From Chromera velia (taxonomy: Eukaryota; Sar; Chromeraceae): DNA of 57,372 bases. The notes under the pieces are model-generated. The model did no database searches, was not told the origin of the DNA, and saw only the letters and a program-made list of their open reading frames with translations. Position 1 is the first letter of the stretch. Every line of letters starts with the position of its first letter. This document shows, one piece after another, positions 33,551 to 46,500 of this stretch. The position numbers and the translations under genes were made by a program. The stretch is from contig JAHBMJ010002559.1 in the NCBI GenBank assembly GCA_018398765.1, forward strand, positions 1 to 57,372. Direction: 5' to 3'.

Positions 33551-35317
33551 TCAATTGATTTTCTCCCTCACCTTCCTCTTCTCTCCCCTTCTCACTTGTG
33601 TCTGCTCTTCTCCTCCTTCCTCTCCCACTCCCATCACTTCATCCTCCGTCCCTGCCGCCGCCGCCGCCTGCGCAGAAGACCCTGAGGGGGTCAGCTCTGC
33701 CTCCCACGACTCCAGACTCTTCGAGGCATGCAGAGCCACGTGCTGCGTCACTGTCGCCTCATATTCCCCAGAGTCGTCGTAGAATTTCAACGCCAAGTCA
33801 GAGTCCAGAGGATCGGAGGCGTCGGGGGTCAACAAAAGACCAAACACGCAGTCCAGCACCGTGCGGATCTGAAAGACACAACACACATGTTCATTTGTGG
33901 ATGCAAAAAAACAAATCTGACGGCAGTGTTCCATTCCTTTGAGATAAAGACGGAAAAGATTTCGTGCTTCTGTGCAACTGGATGTAGATAGAGAGAAGAC
34001 AGACGCGAAAAGATCGAGTAGCCATACAGAATGGGATGAAGAAAGGTATCAAAAGGGATTTCCTTCAGGGGCCCGATTGCTTGCTTTTCAGACAGGAGCA
34101 AGAAGGTGCCTTGTGTGATAGCTTCCACTCCACTGGTTCCCTCCCTGCCTCCACACACACGAGCTGAAACACAGAGAGACAGACAGACCCTTCCTATCCC
34201 TTCCTCCCCTTTTCCTCTCTGTCCTGAAACGAGAAGAGAACAACAGACATCCCCGCTAGGTCCCTGCCGTGCACTGCTTGGAAATACCCCATGATCCACA
34301 TACTTCTCCACACACACCAAAGACACACACACACACACACATACACGCCCCCCCCAAACCGACCGATGTCGAGGCCACCCAGTCTCTGTCCAGCACTGCG
34401 TGGCAAATCCTCCCGTGCCTGTTGACGTTGCAGTGCAGAATCGGGGTCACGAAACGGACCTGCATGAGTACACAGACACAGACAGACAGTGAGTTGAAAC
34501 AACAAAGACAGGCAGGCAAGCAGACACACAAGATGAAACAGACAGTCTAGAGATTGCAGCTGGATCGACCAAACAACTTACACTCAGGGGTGTGACGACG
34601 TCAGCAAAGGAGGGGGAAGGGGAGTTCTCTGTCTGTCAGCCTGTCTGCCCATTCGTGCTCGTCTCTGTCAGTTCATGTACACAGCACTTTGCCTTCTCCA
34701 TCACAGATCAGCAAATCATTCGCAGACTGGACAAGGAGAGAGAGAGACCACGGAAAGGAGAAGAAGCGCGTACCCACGAAAGAGGAAAACAGTACGATTT
34801 GGATAGAAAAACCAACTGTGTAACCCTCTGGGGACAGAAAACATTCGACGATATCCCCCCCCCCCCCNNNNNTCTCTCTCTCACACATACACACGCACAG
34901 AGACAGAGGGGCCCACCTCTGGCGCTCTTGCAGGAAAGTCTGGAGGGAAAGAGACGTAGCAAAGCCAGTTCCCCCCGCCGTACGGCGTGCCTTCTGGGCC
35001 CGTCACTAGCAGCTTCCAGAAGGTCAGGTCTTCGCTGCTCGGCAGGATCCGAATATTCGGATGCCTGCAAATCCACGAGTGTACGTGTGCATGCATGAAT
35101 TTGTGTGAAAACAAATGTGTAGTCGGATTGTCGCATGCCTCAACCCGAAGGTAAAAGAAGGGGTTCACGCATGACGTTGAGAGACAGACAGTTAGGTTAG
35201 AGGCTGAGCCAAACAAAGGGGGCAGGGGGAAGGAAGGTTGAAAAAGAGAAAGCAAGCAAAGGAAATAAATAGGGCGGACCGTAAACGCACCCCCACCCTT
35301 TTTCCCCTCTGTATGTT

Positions 35318-35349
<32 letters not shown>

Positions 35350-37157
35350 ACGGGGGACGGACGGTTCTCTTTGGAGACGCTTCATCTCGAGAGCCAGACG
35401 GCGCATCGCAGCTTTGGAGAGTTTGGGGGGTGCAGGAGAAGAAGTAGACGTCAAAGAGGGGCGACGGCCTGTCCCTTCCTTCTTCGCCTCCTTGTCCTCT
35501 TCTTTCTCTTCCCCTTCCTTCTTCTCTCCCTCCCGCCCTCTTCTTCTCGCTTCCTCTTCCATCTTCCTCAATGCGATTTCCAAAGATGCCACCGGAGCCT
35601 TCAGACGAGGTTCTTCCCTTCTCTCTGCGAATATTCAATCAACATGATGAAAGAAGAGAGTCAGTGAAAAGAGAACGTACGCCTCCGATCTTCTTTACAG
35701 GCACAAAATCCTGACCAGATGCAGGCAGCAGATGCATTTGATTGAAAAAACAACCATCCCAACCAACCAGATTGGTAGGTAGATTCACTCATGGTCTTCT
35801 CGAGTTGCAGAAATTGCATTCTGTGCATACTGGATAGAAAAGCAACACACGAAAAACCCATCCATGTCACTTGAGCCCCTCCCTCTCTCCCTCGTTCACC
35901 TCACTTACCTGCAGTATCTGCAGAGTCAAACTCGCAGTTGGCACCCAGAACTTCCAGATTCGCAGCGCAGTACAGCCGCGACCCTAGTACACGAGCCGCC
36001 AGAGATCTCGCAAAGCCTGCAGGCACACAAGTAAGGACAAAGCCCGAAAGAGAGGCAAAAAACATCGCACAGGTTCAAGGAAACACCTACAGACCCATCA
36101 AGGAAATCGGAGAAGACGGGATGAAAGGAGAAAAGGAAAACGCGAGGGAACCTACCGGCCGACGGAGGAAAAAGAGGTGCCGCCTGCCACCTCATCCACT
36201 CCCTGTGTAGCCAAAGAGTCGAGCAAAGCATGCATACAGAGAGGGTGAGGAAGAAGACCATGCATGCAGTGCCCCCCTCCCCTCCAGGCCTGACTGACTG
36301 ACCCGATCGATCCTTCCGATCCTTCGTTGAGAGGTAAGTCTCCAGTTCGGCCACTCCAAGGGCCTCCCGGAGAGTTCCCGGGTGGAAGCAGTACCCCCCA
36401 GTGAAGTTCGTGATGCCTGCAAACAAGCAAGAAGGCAAGGAAGGAACAAAGGAGGACAGTCAAATACAAATGCACGCACAGAGAGAAGGAAGGATGGGCG
36501 TCGCGAAAACAAAGAACCCCCCCCACCCCCCCCATACAGAGCAAAGCGAGAGAGAAACTCCGAGGAAGGACCAGAGAGGCTGGTGTGTCGAGACGCCCAA
36601 ATACAATAAGCGTGCTTATGAAGCCAGACAGACTATATGCTTCCTCTTCTCCAGACAGACAGCCGGCCAGCCAGCCAGACAGACAGACCCTTCAAGAGCA
36701 GGAAGTCTCTCTCCCTCGCCCCGATACACATGGCGTCCACCACAATGTGCTGGTTCCGCAGTCTCTCGGCCAGGTTGTGCGCCTGCTTTGTGCTCTTGTT
36801 GTCCTTCCCGTCGGTCAGACACAACACCCTCAGCCTTGCTGTGGAGTTTTGCTTTCGAAATTCCAGGAGCTCCTCTGCGGCGATGTCGATGGCATCAATC
36901 ATCGCGGTGTCCCCTTCTGCATCCGCACTGTTGACGTGCTCCTTGAAGTCCTCAAACAGAGGTGTCAGGGGACAAGTCACCTCAGCCTGCAGCAGGCATC
37001 AACGATCGATCGAGGAGATGCATGCAAACTTCCGCCCGCAGAACATACATACGCTTACCCATACACAGGTCCATGCATTGATCGATTGATTGATTGATTG
37101 ATTCATTGATTCAGCATGTACACACACACACACGCACATACATACACACACACACAC

Positions 37158-37229
<72 letters not shown>

Positions 37230-37241
37230 GCACGCACACGC

Positions 37242-37272
<31 letters not shown>

Positions 37273-39822
37273 ACTTTTGGTTTTTGTAGAACAAACGCAG
37301 AAGCATGTATTCCAGCTGGATGAGAAGAGAAATAGAGCCACCATCTCCATCTATGCTCGAATAAGAAGAAAGAAGAACAGAGGGAGAAAAGCGAACGCAG
37401 TAGGGGGGAAGAAAAGGTATTTCATTCAACGCACGCACGCACGCACCTCGGAGCCGAACAGGACCAGACCGAGGGAGTGAGGGAGGGCGTAGGCCTCACT
37501 TCTGTTGACGAATGCGTGGAAGAGCTGTTTGACTACCTGCACAGCGAAACGGAAGAAAAGAGAAAGATGTAACTGCATGAAGTCCACAGGAAACTTGTGT
37601 ACTTTGTTCAAAAAGTCAACTTTACGATCGAGAGGCCAAAAAAAGAGACACGAAGCCGGACGCCTGAAAGAAACAGAGCACCGAAGAGAGACAAAAGAGA
37701 GAGGACAATCATCATCCACGTTGCAGAATGAAAAGAAAGAAAAACGCTCCGTGACATATCGTGACAGGCACTGACAGCCTCTTAATTCACTTATGATGCC
37801 CTTTTTCGGGGAGCGTCAGATCAAATCTACCGCCTTTCCTCAAATATCCCCCCCTTCCCACGGTTGCAAAGCCATCCATCCATGTCGCTCCCGACTTTTC
37901 TTCGCTTCCTCCTCTCTGGATTTCTCGCGTAGGTAAGACGACAGCCCAAAGAATCCTTTCATTCGTGTGTTTGAAAATGAAACAAACCCTCTCACCTGCT
38001 GCTTCACATCGCATGTGTACATGCATACAAAAGGTGCTTCATTACAGAAAGAAACTTTCTCAAATGCGTATACTGATGCATCAAAAATACCTGCAGCCGG
38101 GAAAGGTTCCGCTGCTGCCTCAGCTTCGCTGCCCGAGAGGGTCGTGGGGCTGGCCACAGCCGGAGAGTCACCAGCTCCCCGCCTCCCAGTAGCACGGTGC
38201 CCGGTCTGTCTCTCTCGTCCTCGTCACACAGACGAGACTGGAAATCCCACTGACGCGCCAGGGTGGTCAAATTGCTCCTCTCACGGAAGCTCACCACCTG
38301 CCCGACAGACCTGCACCCTCCCTCCCCATTGAAGGACCAGAAGAGAAGACAAAAGAAGGAAAGAGGAAAAGGACATCCGATACATGCAAAAGGAAAAAAG
38401 GTTCTTCGGTATGTGAGGAAGCAAAAGTCACGTTGGAAGGCCACTGATCTGTTTGCACTGCTCCCTCTCGTCTCTGAAAGAAAGCGAAAACCCTCTGTCT
38501 ACGCAAGACAATTCATCCCTCAAGACGTAGAGACATACGGGAAAAAGCCCACCTACCCCAGAAAAGAAAAGAGGGGAGACCGACACCGCGTCTTCTGACA
38601 GACGTTCAAGGACAGTCATCAAGAAACTTGGAATGTCATTAACTGCTCGTGAGCCCGTAAATTGGGCTCAGCCTGTGTGTCGTCTCCCTAAGGAGCCAGC
38701 GCCAACACCTCACCTCCACATACACTAATGCACAAAAACAAAAGCGACCCAACGCCCCCCCCGACTGACCGATTGTCCCCTCTGTCCTCCATGGTGGTGA
38801 ACCACCTAGTCCTGCTCGGCCTCCCAGCCCCCCCTCCGAGGAGGTTCCACACCCTCAACGCGACATCCTCAATGCGCCTGTCTCCGCTCATCGCAAACAC
38901 CAGCGGGCCTCGACGCAGACCGAGGTACTCTGTGAACACCTGCGCACAGAACAGAACAGAATAGAATCCATGCACATGTGCTGCATGTCGGGCACACTAA
39001 TCACACGGGTATTTACAGTTGGGTCGATCTGCGTGTTGGCATACGTATATGCAGCACGCCGCATGCCAACGGAAGAGAAGCCCCAAATGGGGAGACACGT
39101 CAGTCAGCCCACTACGCACTGAACAGAGGCCATGCAGACCAGCTGATTCTCTCCAAGAAGATTCTCTGTTCATGGATCTGTCCATACAGAGAAAAAACAG
39201 ATACACATGCCTTCAAGCCCCCTCAGTACAGAAGAAAAGTGTGGAGGACTCTCTGTGAAGGAAGCCCTGAAGCGTTGACAAATAAATCCGCGATCAGACC
39301 GACCTTCACTCTCACCACCGCAGTGGCCTTCCGAGAGACCAGGAGGCCGATTTCGGTTTCTGCCTCCTCCCCCTCTGCGGCACCCCCCTTGGCTTTCATC
39401 GTCGTCTTCTCCTTCTGTCTCTTCAGTTGGTCCAAAGAGTTTGAATCTGTCACTCGTCTCCCCTGAAATCAGTACAACAAAAAGCTTGAGCAATAACGAC
39501 AGGAGAATTGCCGTCGGCATCCTTGAAAAGATAAGGGCAAAACAGCACAGATTATCAGATGCAAGCAACAGAATGTGTTTGAATTTTTTGCAGATAGTAA
39601 AGGAACGCAATTTTATACCCCCCTTCCCTCTACCGAACATGGTGCATGCACGTCATTCAACTGCTACGCGTTTTGCCAAACAACACCGGACCCTCTTCGA
39701 AAGATCAGCTGAAGAGACGCTCGCATGGAAGCAAAGCCAAAGGATATTCGAGAGGAGAAAAAGCAACAAAAAGAACGAATGAGAGGAAGAATCAGGGAAA
39801 GTTGACACCATGCAATCAGACC

Positions 39823-39863
<41 letters not shown>

Positions 39864-40507
39864 ATACACACATACACACACACACACACACTTACACTTT
39901 TACACGGATCAAAACATTCAAGCCACCTTCCCACACAATTCCCCCCCCCCATCGCCACGCATTCCAAATGCACACACCCAGCACACCAACGAGACAACCG
40001 AGCAAGCTAGGAGGCAATGAAACAAACGGGCCTGGAAGAAGATAAATCCTGGGGGGTATCTCCCGCCCGTCTCTCGAAAGATTTTCTTCTTCAGCATCTT
40101 CAGAGTCACAGACCCAGGGAGACGGAAGGAGAGCTCCGAAGGGATGTCGCTGTTCGAGGAGGAGGGCCCCGGCATGCCCCGACTCGACGAGGCGAAGGAC
40201 CGAGAGGCCACGCTTTCACCAGAGGCGACGAAGCGGGCCTGCACAGAGCCAAACACATAGAGACATTCACCCTGAAACATGCACACCTCTTCGCATGCAT
40301 AAAACTGAACAGACCAGAGCGCCGCTACTTTACCCCTATTACACGCAAAACACACACGCACAGGACAAACGGAACCATAAAAGTACCTCACCCCTCCCCC
40401 ACCAGGCAGACACATCCATGTCGCAACATGAACCCTGGTCCTGTACACAGAGGTACACACACACATACACACATGCACACCCACGCACACACACACACAC
40501 ACGCACG

Positions 40508-40542
<35 letters not shown>

Positions 40543-40543
40543 C

Positions 40544-40575
<32 letters not shown>

Positions 40576-43500
40576 TGCAAAGACATACGCGCACGCTCAC
40601 TTACCTTCACAGACACGAGAGCCTTCCCAGACGAGGACGAGGACGCAGCAGAGGCAGACGAAGAGGCCGAGGAAGAGGAAGAGGACGAGCTAGTCCGTCT
40701 GTCCCCTTTCCACTTATTTATGGCAGATGCAAGTGCGAAGTTGGGCACGAGGTTCGACCTTTTTAGCGGAAGGCCCGTCATGGGAGATGTTCTCTTGCCT
40801 GCAGGAAGGAAGGAAGGAAAGAAGGTCTCAGTGCAGAATTCGACCGCCGTTCTCTCTTCGGCTGACGGGGAGTAAGTCATTTGAGCTTCAATTCCCGTTG
40901 CAGCCTTTGCATCTTTTTCCACAGACAGGAAGCAAAACTGGAAGAACGCAAGAGAAGGAAAGGGCACAAAAGTTACCCGTCAAGGTCAGGTTACCCGCGT
41001 GAAGACAAAGGCAGGCAAGGACACGAAATGGTTAGGGAGAAATTGACGCACGCACACCACGCTGCGTTAGGACCTCGACGTACCTCCTGCCCTCATTTCA
41101 AACCATTTGTCTATCGCAGTCTTCTCGTACGTGTGCCCGTCCTCTGTCACCACGGGCTCCTGCATGACCGTCCGGGTGATGGGACAGAGGAATTCGGGTC
41201 GCACGCTGTCCTCGTCTGTGGGGTCTCCTCCGGTGCCTTCGTCTTCCCCTGCAGAAAGGAAGGCAGAGGAGTGCAGTCGGGAGATGCAGGAAAGCGAACA
41301 AAAAATCACAACTCACCGTTGAACGAACGCGACGGCCTATGCACAGAAGGATTCGGGGTTCCAAAAAGAGAAACACAATACTGTGTGCACTTTCTGTCTC
41401 CCTCGTTCTTTCTCTCCCCGTGTGTGTGTATGTGTGTGTGTAAGTGTGTCGGTATGTCTTTGTCTGTTCACAGGCCTTGCGTGAGTCCACGGGAGAGACC
41501 ACCACCTATCCTGGTTTCAGTGTAATCTGCTTCCTCTTCGGCTGCTCCGCTCTGCTCTGCTGTGCTGTGAAACGAATGACCCTGTCGTCGCACTTGCTCG
41601 CGTGCATCTTTTGTCTAACTGAAACTAAAGCAAGCAACCCCTATCTGATATGATGGGATCGATCCCATTTTGACAAGGCTGACTGACCCGTCTCCCCCTC
41701 CTCCTGCAAGGCGGTGGTCTCGGGTGCGAGGGGGGCCTCAAACAGAAGTTCTCGGATGGCCTCCTTTGACGATCTGCAACATGAGAACAGCGAGGAGACA
41801 AGGAAGGGGGAATGCGCAAACAACCGCAGGAAAGGCAGGCAATGACATGTAAGGAAACGAAGGGACTGCAGGAATTTGGAGTCAAGAAACAGACAGTCGC
41901 GAAAACTGACTGTGTCAGCCTTTCCTCTCTTCTTTTCTCTCGGTCTGTCTGTTTGGCACATCCACACGCCGCACGAGAAAGGCAAAGAGGGAGGGAGGAC
42001 CAAAAAAATGGAGGGAAGGGCAGAGACAGGCAAGCGACTCAATCAGTCAGACTGACCTCACAGCTGCATACAGAGGTGCTGCTTTAGGGTCGTCTTCACT
42101 CTTTGCGGAAATGACGCACAGCTCCTTCATGACTTTCGAGAACATTCCCGGGTTGGCTCTGCAGATCTGCTGAAGGTCCCGTAAGGCTGGGTGTTTGCGC
42201 AGTTGCTCGAGAGCAGCTGCAGTTGCCGGATCAAGAGGAGCTGGAGGATTCTCTGCGCGTTTCTTTTCTTTTTCTTCTCGCTTCACTCGCTCTCGTTCCT
42301 TTCGCTGTTCTTCTTTTTCTTTCCTCCTTTCCTCACGTTCTTTTCTCGCCGCTTCTCGTGCGTCTTCTCGTTCCCTTCTTGCCTCCTCGCGTTCTCTTCT
42401 TAACTCATCCGCAAGAGCCCCCAAAGCGTCCCCTCCCGTCCCCATCTCCTCGTCCTCATCCTCTTCTTCCCACTCTACCTCATCCTCATCCTCGTCTTCT
42501 TCATCAGAATCTGAATCGAGGAGGTCATCAAGGAGGTCGTCTGCCTCCTCATCCGAATCAGAGAAGGCACTCCACTCAGAGGAGCGGTCAGACTCGTTTG
42601 AGGAACTGCAGTCGGAGTCTCCTGCATTGACGCACGCACGCACAAATCGGGTCATCAATACATTCATCATCTTTTGTCTGGATCCCTGTTGTTGTCACTC
42701 ATCTGCATCGGAGCGGATCGAAGGGCCCCAATCGACAACGCAGACGGAATTTCTTTCATCCAGTCAGTCAGTCATCACACGCCACACACACGAGCAAACT
42801 CAATCTCCCCTCATTTTGCAAAAACACGACTCGGCAAGACCTTCGCCCTTCCCCCCTCTGTCTTCCGTCTCTGCCTCTGTCCGCGATCGACTCGACAGCT
42901 TTGCGCATACTCAAACGCCGCATCCTCACAGCAGACATACAGCGGCACTGAAACAAACAAACAAACAAACAAACGCCATTATGGATTTGACAGATGGAAA
43001 TCAGACCCCCACCAGCAAAAGCAGAAGAGACCCGTGCCATGGCCCACCTACGTACCTCCATTTTTTTTCTCAGGAGGGAACGGCTTCTTGTCGTCCATGG
43101 ACCCGCTGACGTCCAGGCAGATCATCACGGCCTCCTCTTGGACAACAAACCCGCAACCCGCCGTCGCTGCATACAGTCAGGCAGTCAGGCAGGCAGGGAT
43201 AAAGACACCACATATAAGAATCAAAAAAGAAAAAGGAAAGCGAGAAACGAAGGTGGGAGGAGATGGACAGAAAGAGTGGCAGAAAGCAGACTGACAGAAA
43301 AGGGCAGGGAGAGATGCAGACGCAGTGAAGGAAGAAGCGGACAAGAGATCAAGGGCAGGTGAATTCCGAGAGAAAATCAGCTGAAGGACACAAACAACAG
43401 CGACGCGCAGAAATTTCCACGCACGCCAAGCAGACACATGCACACGTACAGAGGAAGGAATCGAGTGAGTAGAGTACACGCGACCGGCACACACATGCAG

Positions 43501-46500
43501 TTTCCTCTTCATTCACTTCCCATACAGTCAGTCCACTCTCCTCCATCGACATGATGCCTGCCACCTACTTACCTTCTCTGCCCACCTCCCCCACTTTCCC
43601 TTCTTTCACGAGTCTCGCGATTTTCTGCGCAAGCTGCTGCTCGTTGACCATCTTCGTCTCCCCCTCCAAGGGTGACCAAATCTCAATCGATGCATCCGCC
43701 CCCTTCCCCCTGCCGACGTAGACGCCCAACAATCCGGATTCATCAAATGTCAGACAGGGCAGCTTCAGACGGGTGCGCAGGCCGAGAGCGGGGACGAGGG
43801 TGAGGGCGTCAGTCTCCTGAAGACGGGACTTCAATGCACCGTAAGGGACCCTGCAAGGGAACCTCAATAAATGTAGCCATTCATTCAGCCTTTTTCTCTA
43901 CCTGCTGCTTGGCTGAGACATCGCTGCAAGGGTTTGCCTGGAAAAATTGAGAAGGGTTTTTGCTCCGGTCACTGCACAAGACTCAGGCAGACGTTTGTTT
44001 ATTGACCAGTTCCGCTTTTCAGATATTTAATACTTGCCCCCCCCGCGAATCGGTCGGGCAGACGGGAAACAGGAGCCTGGCTGCGAAGAGCACAAATTTT
44101 CTTTCACATCCATCATTTTCTGTTGCTCGCAGTACTTCCTTCCTTTCTGCCTTCCTGTCTGCATGCATGACCTTTCTTTCTGTTCTTTCTGACCTCAGAT
44201 CTCTCTTGTCTTTGGAGGACTTCTGCACTGCGCTCCACTTGTCTGCCGTCTCCTGGGGCCAGTACAGCGCCCGGGTGGCCAGAGGATGCGCAAGGACGAG
44301 AAGTTGACGGCACTCATCTGCCTCTAGGTCCCCCTCCCTGACACCCACAAATGCAGAATCAGAGGGCAGCTGGCACCCCTCAGTCGATCTCTGGATTGCC
44401 GCAACAGCGGCAGAACGGGAGTAAACCTTGGGTCTTGCACCATCAGCAGAGGTAGAAGGAAGGCGGACAGGGTCTACGAGAGGTTCGAAAGTCATCGAAC
44501 AGGTCAGGTCAGACGATCGGAAGGCACAAGAGGATCCCAATTCATTCAGAGAAGTCTCCGCTTTCTCTCCTTCATCGTCCGTTCCTTCTTCTTCCTCCTC
44601 TTCTTCGTTTTCCTTTTTCTCTTTGGTATTTTCCTTCCAGACTTTCGATGCCTCGGTGAGAAGATAAGCAAAAAAAAAACGGGACGACCGCTCAAAGACG
44701 AGAGGGGAGCATTCCGCTTTTTCCTTTCTTTGCTCATTCACCCCCGCGGCTGCAGCAGCTGCTTGAACCTCTGCCCCCCCCCAGTCTTCTTCATCTTCTT
44801 CCTCCCTCTCTGCCTCTGAAGCCATCCAAAAGGCAGACTGGGCAGCCATCGCCTCGTAAAGGGCAGCCGACAGCGCACTCTTCTCGCTGTCCAGGAGGGG
44901 TGACTGCAGGCAGGCAATTATTAGCAGAAGGAAAGAAAGCAAGGGACGAAGAAAAGTCCATGCACTAGAAGACGAATCACCAGATTATGTTGGCAAGCAG
45001 AAAACAAAACGATCTTGCCTTTCTGTCCTGTCCAGAAGGGCAAACCGTCAGAAGGAGAGGCGGGAAGAGAAACTTAAATAAGTAGTGGTAATCAAACCCA
45101 ACTGCATGTGCAGACTTTTCTATTCGAATCCTGTGACTTGGTTGCGACACGACGAGTGGCAACCATTCATCGAACAAGCCATCCACAACAGTAACTGTTG
45201 ATGGAGCAGTGTCCTGTCTGTAAATAAATTATGAAAATATACACCCACCCCGCATGCACGCACGCACCTGTTCAACGAGAAGCTTGTGAAAAGCCAAAAC
45301 AGCCGGAGGAAAGTCCCCGACCAGCTCCCTGAACACCCCTGTAGTAACCCTCAGCAGCCCCCTGTCCTCACTCGACACGACGCGGAGGCAGGCGAGAAAG
45401 GCAGCCATTCCACTCTTTGACTGCTCGCACGCCGATGGCTGCCACGCCGAAGAAAACGCAAACAGCTGACTCGCCCCTGCACTCATCCTCGCTGAACCGC
45501 TCTCGGCAGGAGACAGGGGTGACAATGTTCGTGTGAAGACTCCATACAGCGTTATGCAGGGGCTGACAGGGGCGTCAGAAACTGCCCCCGCATTCAGTTT
45601 CTTGAACAGTCCCCATTCTTTCAGGGATACTTTGTCCGTCATCGCTGTGCTGTTGAGTGTGTGCGTCAGAGACGCCAAACACAGCACAGACCGCTCTTTC
45701 TCCAGCTGCTTGTGGAGCTTCACCTGTCCCTCCACCCTCCGCATATGCGCCCCTCCTTCGGACCGTTGCAGCACTACTGCATCACCCCTGCCACAATTCC
45801 CTGTTGTCTTCAGAGCCTCATCGTGCAGGGCAGTCACAGACATCACCCCTGGCACAAGCTTCAGTGTGGAGAGGGACGAGTGGGACCCCTTGGTCCCGTC
45901 CCCAGAGAGCTGACGCCACCCCACACGAGTGCTCACAGAAGCGGTCCCTGAAGGAAAGATTTCGGGCCACTTGAGGGCAACGGCCTCACAGAAAGTCGAA
46001 AATTTCATCCAAGGACACACGGTAACGAAGGCGTCCCTTTCCTTTCCCCCCTCTTCGTCAGCAGAGGCAGAGGAGGAGACGGGAAGTTGGATCTTGAGGG
46101 AATAGACACAGGGAATGCGCGGGGGTTTGGGTTGGGAAGAGGAAGACGAAGCGGAAGACGAACTCCCTCCCTCCTCTCCCCCTTCTACTCCCATTTTTTC
46201 GTCCTCGTTCTCTTTCTGTTCTTCTCCCTTCTCCCCTTCTTCATTTGAGGACTCTGCCGTCTCTCGAATAACTGCAGTGAGGCGGCACAACCCTTTCTGT
46301 ATGAACGGCAGAAGCACTTCTGAGTCATTCGACCTCTCTTCCCCAATCTCGGTGTCTGTCAAAGAACTGGAGGAGACGGTAGAGTGCTGAGGGAAGTGGA
46401 GGGAGAGACGGACAGAGGGAGGGGCGCCTAGCTGAGTGAGAATTTGTGTCTTCAGCCACCCGACAGTGCAACGATCAGAGAGGGACTCTTGCTTTGATGC

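Noticed and set aside
35681-35710. 30-nt microexon in the ubiquitin-pathway gene
   Set aside because: It is frame-neutral and has AG/GT borders, but exons 36016-35909 and 35624-35363 already join in phase without it.
36160-36230. Extra exon in the ubiquitin-pathway gene around the GGTSFSSVG frame
   Set aside because: The natural acceptor gives a stop in the needed phase, and the neighbouring exons join in phase directly.
42195-43109. 304-codon Ser-rich plus-strand frame
   Set aside because: It is the antisense of the acidic/Arg-Glu exon 42621-42057 of the ubiquitin-pathway gene.
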